DNA of 64,000 nucleotides from Geomonas silvestris (lineage in GTDB: Bacteria; Desulfobacterota; Desulfuromonadia; Geobacterales; Geobacteraceae): assembly GCF_014193515.1 (NCBI RefSeq), contig NZ_BLXX01000007.1, positions 124,001-188,000 on the forward strand. The letters run 5' to 3'. Position 1 is the first letter of the stretch. Each line of letters begins with the position of its first letter. Made by a program: the position numbers and the translations under genes. The notes below the pieces were generated by a model. It ran no database searches, had not been told where the DNA came from, and was given only the letters and a program-made list of their open reading frames with translations. Shown piece after piece: positions 24,635-32,833 of this stretch.

Positions 24635-24889
24635 CTATAAATACGCGAGCCTTCCGATAATCGACCCACTGGTCCCAACCGGGAAGGAGCATCCCTGCTC
24701 GCTCCCGGTCCGGATCAGTGTCTGAAAAGACGTGCCGTCCACCTCCTCGGGGGGGGGTAGCGTCATTTCCAGGTAGCGCTTGAGCATCTTCCAGGAGAGC
24801 TCGTAGGTGTACTTATAGCGCTGGAACACGCCATCACGTAGTAGATCGTTTGCGTGCTCCACCTGTGCAGCCTGCAACCCGACAGCCAA
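24635..24889 (-). pseudogene. Remnant of HI0074-family nucleotidyltransferase substrate-binding protein
   Basis: The minus-strand frame reads DLLRDGVFQRYKYTYELSWK and MLKRYLE, the signature of the helical HI0074-family partner of MNT-type nucleotidyltransferases (a toxin-antitoxin class). After FQTLIRTGSEQG the family sequence continues in the next frame as LLPGWDQWVDYRKAR, so a frameshift lies near 24690. The family's C-terminal helix is missing, cut off by the word repeat, and no nucleotidyltransferase gene is beside it. Non-functional. Confidence 0.65.
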
Positions 24890-24916
24890 CTGGGCAACCG
24901 CCTTGGCGCAGTCCGA

Positions 24917-25609
24917 TCATGGTTTCCTGCGTATTCTCAGGTATCCCCCACAGAGGATTAAGCCAAGAATCACACTTATCAAGGATGCAGGTTCAGGTAC
25001 CGGGGTCAGAGTCATTGAAGTGGTGGCAAACTGTGTTGCCCCAATGGATCCTCCCGCACCGGGGATGATCTGGGTGAGCGGTTCACTGAGAGCCGCGACG
25101 CTGAGGACCCCTTCGATATAGTACTGATGGTCGCCATTCAACCAGATATCGGTCTGGAAATCAAACCAGCTGCTGTCACTATTGACAATACTGAAAATTG
25201 GATTCCTAATGTCAGTAGAATCGTAAAGATACCAATAAAAGGCGTAAGTTGGGTGATATACTGGTGCTATGCAGTTTTCAATGCGGTTTATTATTATTGA
25301 ATCGGCACTGGATATCCTAATATTGAATTTAGAACTTCCACTAATTTTCGGCGTAATCAGGTCAGGGCTATAGTAAAATTGTTGTCCAGTTTCACCGTGT
25401 CCGCTCAAATACCATCCTTCGTAGAAGTCAGACCAATAGGTTAAACTTTGAAAATTTACGTTTAGAGTTATATGTTCATCAATACCGATGACAACCGCAT
25501 AGGCAGTCGGGGTATAGATAGTTCCCAATAGCACTAGTATCAATGCGGCAAGTATATGTTTCATTGACGACATTAGTGATACCACCGAACCAAAAGACAT
25601 CTGTTTCAT
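24917..25609 (-). CDS. Exported protein with PEP-CTERM sorting signal
   Basis: About 230 residues with a signal peptide (HILAALILVLLGTIYTPTAYA) and a C-terminal PEP-CTERM signal: VPEPASL, a hydrophobic helix (ISVILGLILCGGYL) and RIRRKP. Such proteins are processed by exosortase and exported, often to the cell surface with exopolysaccharide. The body is beta-rich and aromatic (QSLTYWSDFYEGWYLSGHGE), without a family I recognise. Start at 25609 follows GGGGG; an ATG at 25564 gives a more compact signal peptide. The gene is more AT-rich than its neighbours. No exosortase gene is in the window. Confidence 0.8.
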   Translation of the reverse strand: MKQMSFGSVVSLMSSMKHILAALILVLLGTIYTPTAYAVVIGIDEHITLNVNFQSLTYWSDFYEGWYLSGHGETGQQFYYSPDLITPKISGSSKFNIRISSADSIIINRIENCIAPVYHPTYAFYWYLYDSTDIRNPIFSIVNSDSSWFDFQTDIWLNGDHQYYIEGVLSVAALSEPLTQIIPGAGGSIGATQFATTSMTLTPVPEPASLISVILGLILCGGYLRIRRKP

Positions 25610-25627
25610 ACACAACCCCCTTTGCAC

Positions 25628-26273
25628 CGATTTGATTTCATCAACGCAGCAAATTTGGGTACGTTTCGTGATGTTTTGGATGGTTACTATGCACGAGCGC
25701 CCTGGTAGCAGAAAAGCTTCGGCGCTCAGTCGGCGTGATCAGAACACGGAAAAGCAACCCGCTGACGGGGCTTTAGAGTACGAGGGGCCCGGCATTTGCC
25801 CCCCGCTTGTGCAAATAAATGATCGCCCACCTAACGACACTGCGCGCGCCCTATGCAGACAACTGCCTTGCCTACCTTGTTACACAGGGCATTTCGTGAT
25901 AAAAGAGCAAATTACAGGCCAAACATAATATACGTTTAATTCTAATAGGTTATTTTTTTAACCAGGCGAAATATGCCGCCGAGTGTAAATTTTTCTGACA
26001 GATTCGCGTAATACTGGCGTGTTAGTTTGTAAAGTAATTCGGCACCAGAGATCATAATTGCCAGTAAAACAGAGCATTACCTAACGTACATTTAATTTGT
26101 TCACATAAAATCAATTTTCTATTTTGCCCCAGAAAAGCTGTTTCCGGACACCTTGAATCCGGCAGGCCACATAATCCAGGACTCCTCCCTCGCTGCCGCA
26201 ACATCAGCGGCCACACGCCCCCCGGATGTTATTGAGCCAGAATCTACAGTATCGGGCAGCCAACAAAAGAAAA
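25628..26273. other. Intergenic region, no gene seen
   Basis: About 650 bp with an AT-rich section at 25920-26130. A 98-codon frame at 25632-25928 lacks a ribosome site and family features. I found no RNA motif I can name. Confidence 0.5.
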
Positions 26274-26296
26274 GGCCCCGATTTCTCGGGGCCTTC
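26274..26296 (-). terminator. Intrinsic terminator after tRNA-Leu
   Basis: GGCCCCGA and TCGGGGCC form a perfect stem at 26274-26293 with a four-base loop; the minus strand continues TTTTCTTTT. It lies 36 bp past the 3' end of the tRNA and probably ends the rpsA-ihfB-tRNA transcript. Confidence 0.88.
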
Positions 26297-26328
26297 GAGA
26301 CTGCTTTAGTTTTTAGCGATTCCTTTTG

Positions 26329-26415
26329 TGGTGCCCGGAGCCGGGGTCGAACCGGCACGGCCTTGCGACCGAGGGATTTTAAGTCCCTTGCGTCTACCAA
26401 TTCCGCCATCCGGGC
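26329..26415 (-). tRNA. tRNA-Leu (anticodon TAA)
   Basis: The minus strand folds as a class II tRNA: acceptor 5' GCCCGGA paired with TCCGGGC, D arm with GGTAGACGC, anticodon stem GGGAC/TCCC around loop TTAAAA with anticodon TAA, long variable arm TCGGTCGCAAGGCCG, and T arm CCGGTTCGACCCCGG. CCA is encoded (26329-26331). It begins 19 bp after the ihfB stop and is probably processed from the same transcript. Confidence 0.96.
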
Positions 26416-26434
26416 CGCTGCCGGTACCGGTCTT

Positions 26435-26716
26435 CTAGAGGTTGTTCACCCGCTCGCGCAGATCCTTGCCGGTCTTGAAGAACGGGGTCTTCTTGCTCGG
26501 AATGCTGACGATCTCGCCGCTCTTCGGGTTACGCGCCTCGCGCGGCTCGCGATCGCGGATGGTGAAGCTCCCGAACCCGCGGATCTCGACCTTGTCACCG
26601 GCGGTCAGAGCCTCGCTCATCGCGTCGAAGACCAGCGAGACAACGGCCTCGGAGTCCTTGCGGGTCAGGGAACTGCGTACTTCCACCAGCTTGTCAATCA
26701 GTTCGCTCTTAGTCAT
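26435..26716 (-). CDS. ihfB: Integration host factor beta subunit
   Basis: A 93-residue HU/IHF-family DNA-bending protein: MTKSELIDKLVEVRSSLTRK, KVEIRGFGSFTIRDREPREA, and RNPKSGEIVSIPSKKTPFFKTGKDLRERVN in outline. The RNPKTG-like tip of the DNA-binding arm and the position straight after rpsA are those of IHF beta. It would bend DNA at sigma-54 promoters and elsewhere; the window also encodes an NtrC-type activator. It lies 55 bp after rpsA. Confidence 0.93.
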   Translation of the reverse strand: MTKSELIDKLVEVRSSLTRKDSEAVVSLVFDAMSEALTAGDKVEIRGFGSFTIRDREPREARNPKSGEIVSIPSKKTPFFKTGKDLRERVNNL

Positions 26717-26771
26717 TGTTACACCTCAGTAGTTGGCTATTAAATTACACCTGTCGGCGAAGTGACGGGTA

Positions 26772-28529
26772 TTACTCTTCGTTTTTCTTGCTGAGCTTCT
26801 CTTTCAGGAGGTCGCCGAACGAAGAGGTTGCCTCACCGGTGGAACCCATGTACGAAGCGAACTCTGCCTTGTCGATCGCGGTCTGCAGGGACTTGATGGA
26901 CAGGGCGATCTTCTTGTCGACCACGTCGACGGAAAGTACCACGGCCTCGAGTTCGTCACCCACGTTGGCGAAGTCCTTCGGGGTGGCGACCTTCTCCTGG
27001 GAAAGCTCGGAGACGTGCACCAGGCCCTCGATCCCCTCTTCGATCTCGAGGAACACGCCGAAGTCGGTCACGGAGGTGACGCGCCCCTTGACGCGGGAAC
27101 CCGGACGGTACTTCCTGGGGATCTCTTCCCACGGATCCAGGGCAAGCTGCTTGATGCCCAGGGAGAGGCGCTCGTTCTCGACGTCGATGTTGAGAACCAC
27201 GGCCTGCACGGTCTGCCCCTTGCTGAACAGCTCGCCCGGGTGCTTCACGCGGCGGGTCCAGGAGATGTCGGAGACGTGGACCAAGCCGTCGATGCCGTCC
27301 TCGATGCCGATGAAGACGCCGAAGTCGGTGATGTTCTTGATCTGGCCTTCGATCTTGGTGCCGACCGGGTAACGGTCGCCGATCACGGTCCAGGGGTTGA
27401 CCTCGGTCTGCTTGAGGCCGAGCGAAATCCTGCGGTTGCCCGGATCAACACCCAGGATGACCGCCTCGACGTCCTCGCCGGTCTTCAGGATCTCGGACGG
27501 GTGACGCACGCGGCGGGTCCAGGACATCTCGGAGACGTGCACCAGGCCTTCGATGCCGTCCTCCAGCGAGATGAATGCGCCGTAGTCGGTGAGGCTCACT
27601 ACCTTGCCGCTGACGCGCTCGCCTTCGTGGTAACGGTCGTTCACGTTCAACCAGGGATCGGGCACGGTCTGCTTGAGGCCCAGGGAGATCTTCCCTTTCT
27701 CGCGGTCGAACTTGAGCACCATCACGTTGAGGGTGTCGCCCACCTTGACCATCTCGGAGGGGTGGCCCAGACGGCCCCAGCTCATGTCGGTCACGTGCAA
27801 GAGGCCGTCAACGCCGCCCAGGTCCACGAACGCGCCGTACTCGGCGATGTTCTTCACCTGGCCGGAGACGATGTCCCCTTCCTTCAGGGTGGCGAGGGTC
27901 TCGGTGCGGGCCTTGTCGCGCTCTGCCTCGAGGAGCACGCGGCGGGAGAGCACCAGGTTGCCGCGCTTTCTGTTCATCTTGAGGATCTGGAACGGGAAGC
28001 TCTGGCCGATGAAACGGTCCATGTTGCCGCCGGGACGCAGGTCGACCTGCGAAGCCGGGAGGAACGCCTCCACGCCGACGTCGACGGTCATGCCGCCCTT
28101 CACCTTGCCGGTGATCTTCCCTTCGATGATGCCACCCTCGCCGGCTGCGGCGATGGTCTCCCAGGCAACCTGGGAATCGGCCTTCTTCTTGGAGAGGACC
28201 ATGTGGCCGCGGATGTTCTCGCCGCGCTCGAAGTAGACGTTCACTTCGTCGCCCACTTTCACGGTCACATCGCCGTTCTCGTCGAGGAACTCGCCGATGC
28301 GGATGCACCCTTCGGACTTGTAGCCGACGTCAACCAGCACCACATCCTGCTCGATCTGGACCACCACACCCTTGACGACTTCGCCGCTCTGCGGCTGCCT
28401 CAGGCTGTCCTGGAAAAGGTCGGCGAACTCGCCGCCCATTTCGGACTGATCCATCTCCTCGTCATTATCGTGTAACCGCCTGATCGGCATATCTTTTTTC
28501 TTGTACGTCTTTTTTTCGTCTTCCATCAA
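26772..28529 (-). CDS. rpsA: 30S ribosomal protein S1
   Basis: 585 residues with six S1 RNA-binding repeats, for example GDIVSGQVKNIAEYGAFVDL, GERVSGKVVSLTDYGAFISL, GTKIEGQIKNITDFGVFIGI and GSRVKGRVTSVTDFGVFLEI, each followed by EGLVHVSELSW-like ends. It binds mRNA on the 30S subunit for initiation. The N-terminus has a short acidic and lysine-rich extension before the first repeat. Overlapping ATG codons at the start leave a one-residue uncertainty. It lies in the cluster ispH-rpsA-ihfB, an order also known from other Geobacter genomes. Confidence 0.97.
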   Translation of the reverse strand: MMEDEKKTYKKKDMPIRRLHDNDEEMDQSEMGGEFADLFQDSLRQPQSGEVVKGVVVQIEQDVVLVDVGYKSEGCIRIGEFLDENGDVTVKVGDEVNVYFERGENIRGHMVLSKKKADSQVAWETIAAAGEGGIIEGKITGKVKGGMTVDVGVEAFLPASQVDLRPGGNMDRFIGQSFPFQILKMNRKRGNLVLSRRVLLEAERDKARTETLATLKEGDIVSGQVKNIAEYGAFVDLGGVDGLLHVTDMSWGRLGHPSEMVKVGDTLNVMVLKFDREKGKISLGLKQTVPDPWLNVNDRYHEGERVSGKVVSLTDYGAFISLEDGIEGLVHVSEMSWTRRVRHPSEILKTGEDVEAVILGVDPGNRRISLGLKQTEVNPWTVIGDRYPVGTKIEGQIKNITDFGVFIGIEDGIDGLVHVSDISWTRRVKHPGELFSKGQTVQAVVLNIDVENERLSLGIKQLALDPWEEIPRKYRPGSRVKGRVTSVTDFGVFLEIEEGIEGLVHVSELSQEKVATPKDFANVGDELEAVVLSVDVVDKKIALSIKSLQTAIDKAEFASYMGSTGEATSSFGDLLKEKLSKKNEE

Positions 28530-28592
28530 GCCTGTACCCCCTGGGAAAATTCTCTATAAAATCGAGCTAATTTAGCACATTCGTGGAAAATA

Positions 28593-29441
28593 TCAACCTA
28601 TTTTCTCTCTGTCAATCTCCGCGATCCGGTCCAGCACCTCGTCGATGAGCCACTTAGGGGTGGAAGCCCCGGCGGTTACGCCGACCTTTTCGACCCCGGA
28701 GAACCAGGTCGGATCGAGCTGGCTCGCGGTCTCGATGTGGTGGGTGCGCGGCAAGAGTTCGCTGCAGACCTCGGCGAGCCTTTTGGTGTTGGCCGAGTTG
28801 AAACCGCCGATCACGATCATGCAGTCCACCTTGCCGGCGAGCGCCTTGGCCTCTTCCTGGCGCACCGCGGTCGCGTCGCAGATGGTGTGGTAGACGCGGA
28901 TCTCGCCCCCCTTGGCGAGGCAGGCGTTCACCACGTCTTTCAGGTTCTCGAAGGACTGGGTGGTCTGGGCGACCACGCCGATCTTCGCCATGCGCGGGAG
29001 TTTCGCGGCCTCGTCGCCGCACCCCACCACGTAGACCTTCCCGGTCGCGTAGGAGACGATCCCCTGGACCTCCGGGTGGTCGGCGTCGCCGACCACGACC
29101 ACGTCGTAGCCCGCCTGCGAGAGGCTCGCCACGTGTTCCTGCGCCTTCTTGACGAAGGGGCAGGTGGCGTCGACGATCTCGAGGTTTTTCGAGACCGCGG
29201 CCTCGAGTTCCTCGGCGGCGACGCCGTGCGAGCGGATGATGATGGTGCCGGCGTCCGCCTCGTTCACGTCGCCGAGCACCTTCACCCCCATCTCCTCGAG
29301 GCGCTGTACCACCTGCGGGGAGTGGATGATGGGGCCCAGGGTGTAGGTTTCGCCCTTTCTGTCGGCCGCCTCGAAGGCGAGGTGCGTGGCGCGCTTGACG
29401 CCGAAGCAGAACCCCGCCTGTTTAGCCAGTATGACTTCCAT
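28593..29441 (-). CDS. ispH: 4-hydroxy-3-methylbut-2-enyl diphosphate reductase
   Basis: 282 residues. IspH reduces HMBPP to IPP and DMAPP in the last step of the MEP isoprenoid pathway using a 4Fe-4S cluster. The three cluster cysteines are in GFCFGVKRA (Cys12), VDATCPFVKKA and YHTICDATAVRQEEA; the substrate-binding histidines appear in IIHSPQVV, IIRSHGV and ADHPEVQG; GFNSANTKRL and VTAGASTPKWLI are present. Start at 29441 follows AAGGAG. About 330 bp of repeat element separates it from cmk. Confidence 0.96.
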   Translation of the reverse strand: MEVILAKQAGFCFGVKRATHLAFEAADRKGETYTLGPIIHSPQVVQRLEEMGVKVLGDVNEADAGTIIIRSHGVAAEELEAAVSKNLEIVDATCPFVKKAQEHVASLSQAGYDVVVVGDADHPEVQGIVSYATGKVYVVGCGDEAAKLPRMAKIGVVAQTTQSFENLKDVVNACLAKGGEIRVYHTICDATAVRQEEAKALAGKVDCMIVIGGFNSANTKRLAEVCSELLPRTHHIETASQLDPTWFSGVEKVGVTAGASTPKWLIDEVLDRIAEIDREKIG

Positions 29442-29464
29442 GTTGCTCCTTTTGAAACGAAAAA

Positions 29465-29768
29465 TCTTTGAACCGGAACCGGTTTTGCCACGGAGACACG
29501 GAGGTCGCGGAGGAAAACCAGAAACGAACTTCTGAGGTAAAACCAAAAGCGAGAAAAACAAGAACCGGATTTGCCGCGGTGCCACCAAGCACACGGAGAA
29601 GGCGACTCGGCAGAGCTAAGGACCAAAGCGCCGAGAGACAGGCAAAACCAGCACAACCGGTTCGGCCTTACGCGCTGACGTCAAAGGCCGAACCCGCTTA
29701 AAAGGTTCACCCCGCCGTTGTCTTTCCTCTGTGCTCCTCTGTGTCCTTGTGGTTCGGAAAAGATTCTG
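29465..29768. repeat. Composite CACAGAGG-word element, copy 1
   Basis: Left arm at about 29486-29510 (CCACGGAGACACGGAGG), a middle hairpin GGTTCGGCC at about 29658-29667 paired with GGCCGAACC at 29686-29695, and a right arm at about 29705-29757 that includes CCCCGCCGTTGTCTTTCC and TCCTCTGTGTCCTTGTGG. The right arm is the reverse complement of the left-arm words in other copies (ACAACGGCGGGG). It fills the cmk-ispH gap. Confidence 0.75.
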
Positions 29769-29771
29769 CCT

Positions 29772-30461
29772 TTACGCCGCTACCCGCTCTTTCACGGTCT
29801 TTTCCATGAAGGAGAGGACCTCGTCGATGGTCATCGCGGTAGAGTCGACGGGGACGGCGTCTTCGGCCCTCTTCAGGGGGGCGTGCTCGCGGCTTTCGTC
29901 CTGCCTATCGCGACAGACCACCTTCTCGATGGTCTCCTCGAGGGTCACCTTTTCGCCGCGCGCCACGAGTTCCAGGTAGCGGCGCCGGCCGCGCTCCTCG
30001 GCGCTCGCGGTGAGGAAGAACTTCACCTCGGCGTCGGGGAAGACCACGGTGCCGATGTCGCGCCCCTCGAGGATCACTCCCCCCTTTACCCCCATCTTCC
30101 TCTGCATCTGCAAAAGGGCATCGCGCACAGGCTTTCTCGCCGAGATGCAGGAGGTCAAAAGCCCCACCTCTTCGGTGCGGATTTCCCGGGAGACGTCCCC
30201 GCCGTTCACCAGGACCCGGTAGGCCTCCCCTTCCCGCTCGAACTCGATGTCGATCCCGCGGCAGAGCTCGGTAAGCCGCGCATCGTCGTCGCAGGCTATT
30301 CCCCCGCGCTGCGCCATGAGGGCGACGGCGCGGAACATGGCGCCGGTGTCGATGTGCAGGTAGCCGAGTCGTTTTGCCAGAAGTTTCGTTATGCTGCTCT
30401 TTCCGGCCCCCGACGGTCCGTCGATGGCCACGATCACTCCGTTTGTTCTCTGCGCGCTCAA
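29772..30461 (-). CDS. cmk: Cytidylate kinase
   Basis: 229 residues. Phosphorylates CMP and dCMP with ATP. Motifs: P-loop IDGPSGAGKSS, LGYLHIDTGAMFRAVAL, ILEGRDIGTVVFPDAEVKFF, and the lid region RRRYLE. I place the start at TTG 30461, which overlaps the aroA stop (TTGA) and follows GGAGG at a suitable distance; the more upstream ATG lies inside aroA, and a GTG at 30440 is also possible. Translational coupling to aroA is likely. Confidence 0.93.
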   Translation of the reverse strand: MSAQRTNGVIVAIDGPSGAGKSSITKLLAKRLGYLHIDTGAMFRAVALMAQRGGIACDDDARLTELCRGIDIEFEREGEAYRVLVNGGDVSREIRTEEVGLLTSCISARKPVRDALLQMQRKMGVKGGVILEGRDIGTVVFPDAEVKFFLTASAEERGRRRYLELVARGEKVTLEETIEKVVCRDRQDESREHAPLKRAEDAVPVDSTAMTIDEVLSFMEKTVKERVAA

Positions 30462-31747
30462 CGTACTGCCACCTCCGTCAGGAGGTCGAGGAAACCGGGG
30501 AACGAGGTGGCGATGCACTCGGTGTCGTCCACGGTGGTCGCCCCGCCGGCGGCAAGCCCCGCCACCAGCATGCTCATGGCGATGCGGTGGTCGCCGAAGC
30601 TCTCGGCCTGGCAGCCGGCGAGCTTCCCGGCGCCGGTGATCTCCATGCCGTCCGGGGTCTCGACGATCCCGACACCCGCCTTGGCGAGGTTCTTCGCCAT
30701 GGCGGCGATCCGGTCGGTCTCCTTGACGCGCAATTCCGCCGCATCCTTCACGCGGGTGGTCCCTTCGGCAAGCGCTGCGGCGACGCAGATGACCGGGAAC
30801 TCGTCGATGGCGCGCGGCACCACCTCGCCGGAGATCTCGATCGCCTTAAGCTGCGAGTGGCGCACCCTGAGGTCGGCCACCGGCTCGCCGGACTGCTCGC
30901 GCTCGTTTTCCAGCGCGATATCGGCACCCATCGCCTTCAGGATGTCGAGGATGCCGGTGCGGGTCGGGTTCACCCCGACGTTGCGGATCAAAAGCTCGGA
31001 ACCCGGGACGATGAGGGCCGCCACCATGAAGAAGGCGGCCGAGGAGATGTCCGCGGGGACCGCGATGTCGGCGGCCTTCAGGTCCACGCCGCCGGTGAGG
31101 CGCACGCCACCCTCGAAGCTCTCGATGTGCGCGCCGAAGTGGCGCAGCATCCGCTCGGAGTGGTCGCGGGAGAGGTGCGGCTCGTAGATCGTGGTGGTCC
31201 CCTCTGCGTAGAGGCCGGCCAGCATGAGCGCCGACTTCACCTGGGCCGAGGAGACCGGCGAGGTGTACTCGATCCCGGTGAGCTTCCCCCCCTGGATGGC
31301 GAGCGGCGCCTTCTCGCCGCCGTCGCGGCCGAGGATGCGGGCGCCCATCTTGGTGAGCGGTCCGACCACGCGCTTCATGGGGCGGGCGCGCAGGTACTTG
31401 TCGCCGGTCAAGACCGAGAAGAAGCCCTGGCCGGCGAGAAGACCGGTCAGAAGCCGCATCGAGGTCCCCGAGTTGCCGCAGTCCAGAACGTCGGAGGGTT
31501 CCGAGAGGCCGTGGAGTCCCTTGCCGTGGATGGTGATGGTCGAGCCGTCATCGTCGATCTGGATCCCCATGGCGCGGAAGGCCTCCAGGGTGGCGAGGGC
31601 GTCCTCGCCGCGCAGGAAGCCGGTCACCTTCGTGGTGCCGGTGGCCAGGGAGCCGAACATGATGGAGCGGTGCGATATGGATTTGTCGCCGGGTACGGTG
31701 ATGTCGCCCCGTACCGTCTTGGCGCATTGCACGGTGAAACTTTGCAT
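30458..31747 (-). CDS. aroA: 3-phosphoshikimate 1-carboxyvinyltransferase (EPSP synthase)
   Basis: 429 residues, sixth step of the shikimate pathway: shikimate-3-phosphate plus PEP gives EPSP. Motifs: PGDKSISHRSIMFGSLA near the N-terminus, LDCGNSGTSMRLLTGLLA, DGGEKAPLAIQGGKL, the RVKETDRIAAMAKNL block and DHRIAMSMLVAGLA near the end. Start 31747 follows GGAGG. It sits with tyrA and pheA in one aromatic amino-acid group and overlaps cmk by four bases. Confidence 0.96.
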   Translation of the reverse strand: MQSFTVQCAKTVRGDITVPGDKSISHRSIMFGSLATGTTKVTGFLRGEDALATLEAFRAMGIQIDDDGSTITIHGKGLHGLSEPSDVLDCGNSGTSMRLLTGLLAGQGFFSVLTGDKYLRARPMKRVVGPLTKMGARILGRDGGEKAPLAIQGGKLTGIEYTSPVSSAQVKSALMLAGLYAEGTTTIYEPHLSRDHSERMLRHFGAHIESFEGGVRLTGGVDLKAADIAVPADISSAAFFMVAALIVPGSELLIRNVGVNPTRTGILDILKAMGADIALENEREQSGEPVADLRVRHSQLKAIEISGEVVPRAIDEFPVICVAAALAEGTTRVKDAAELRVKETDRIAAMAKNLAKAGVGIVETPDGMEITGAGKLAGCQAESFGDHRIAMSMLVAGLAAGGATTVDDTECIATSFPGFLDLLTEVAVR

Positions 31748-31811
31748 GAGGCCTCCGACAAACCTTGAATGAAATTTACTGCAACGTTTGGATACCAAAG
31801 CGAAAATCAAG

Positions 31812-31937
31812 TGCAGGGGACGCGGATTATGCGGATTTCGCAAAAATCACGCGAATACGACGGATAAACCTAAAGTAAACAAAAAGGCTGGTTTACTCGT
31901 GAAAATCCGCAGCTACTTCCGGACCATCCGCGTCTAA
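31812..31937. repeat. ATCCGC-word inverted element
   Basis: GACGCGGATTATGCGGATTT at about 31818-31837 is mirrored by AAAATCCGC at 31901 and ATCCGCGTC at 31928-31936, so the ends are inverted words of the same family. Other ATCCGC word runs are at 478-510 and 5586-5626. Confidence 0.6.
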
Positions 31938-31960
31938 AGCCTTTCCGCTTGTTTTCGCCT

Positions 31961-32833
31961 CTAAAGAATCGCATCCCGTTTCTGCTTGGAGTTCAGGAAG
32001 AACGCCTCGAGGGCCTCGGCGTCGCCGGCCTCCACCAACCCTCTCAGCTTCGCCAGGTACCCCGCAAAGAAGTCCATGGTCTCCAATATCGCCTCGCGGT
32101 TGGTAAGCGCGATGTCGCGCCACATGACGGGGTCGGAACTCGCGATCCTCGTGAAGTCGCGGAACCCCCCGGCGGTGAAGGCGAGAAGGTCGCCCCCGAA
32201 ACGGTCGTAACCGTCGACGGCGTTCACCAGCGAGTAGGCGACCATGTGCGGCAGGTGGCTTATCGCCGCAAGCATCCGGTCGTGCTGCACGGGATCCATG
32301 AGGGGAACGCTGCACCCGGCCCGCCGCCACATCTCGACGACCTTCTCGAGCGCCGCGGGATCGGTCTTCCCGGTCGGGGTCACGATGCTCCGCTTCCCCC
32401 GGTACAGGGTCGCAAAGGAGGCCTGCACCCCGGAGTGCTCGGTGCCGGAGATGGGATGCCCCCCGACGAAGTGCACCCCCTCGGGCATCAGCTCCTCGCA
32501 GGCGGCTACCACGAACTCCTTCACGCTCCCGCCGTCGGTCACGATGGTGCCGGGCTTTAAAACCGGCGCGATCTCGGCGACGACCGCGGGGATGGAACAG
32601 ACCGGGGTGGAGACGAAGACGACGTCGGCGCCGTTCACCCCTTCGCGCGGGTCGACGACGTAGCGGTCCAAGACGCCCAATTCGACACCGCGCCTGAGGT
32701 TCTCCTCGTCGCGGTCGATCCCGACGATTTCCCGAACCGCACCCGCCTCGCGCAGGGCGCGCGCCAGCGAGCCGCCGATGAGGCCGACGCCGATGACGGC
32801 GAGCCTTTCTATCAGGACGCCCCCAACCGCCAT
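31961..32833 (-). CDS. tyrA: Prephenate (or arogenate) dehydrogenase
   Basis: 290 residues. Oxidative decarboxylation toward tyrosine. The N-terminal NAD(P)-binding fold has LAVIGVGLIGGSLARALR and a later acidic residue in GIDRDEENL; GGHPISGTEHSGV, with the catalytic histidine, and LPHMVAYSLVNAV with the C-terminal helical domain follow. Its start overlaps the pheA stop at 32833. NAD versus NADP use cannot be settled by eye; the GIDRD pattern suggests NAD. Confidence 0.92.
   Translation of the reverse strand: MAVGGVLIERLAVIGVGLIGGSLARALREAGAVREIVGIDRDEENLRRGVELGVLDRYVVDPREGVNGADVVFVSTPVCSIPAVVAEIAPVLKPGTIVTDGGSVKEFVVAACEELMPEGVHFVGGHPISGTEHSGVQASFATLYRGKRSIVTPTGKTDPAALEKVVEMWRRAGCSVPLMDPVQHDRMLAAISHLPHMVAYSLVNAVDGYDRFGGDLLAFTAGGFRDFTRIASSDPVMWRDIALTNREAILETMDFFAGYLAKLRGLVEAGDAEALEAFFLNSKQKRDAIL

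Noticed and set aside
25632..25928. 98-codon plus-strand frame after the PEP-CTERM gene
   Set aside because: No ribosome site, no hydrophobic or family pattern, and it spans a promoter-like intergenic region.
27015..28475. 486-codon plus-strand frame opposite rpsA
   Set aside because: Repetitive only because rpsA is built of S1 repeats; antisense shadow.
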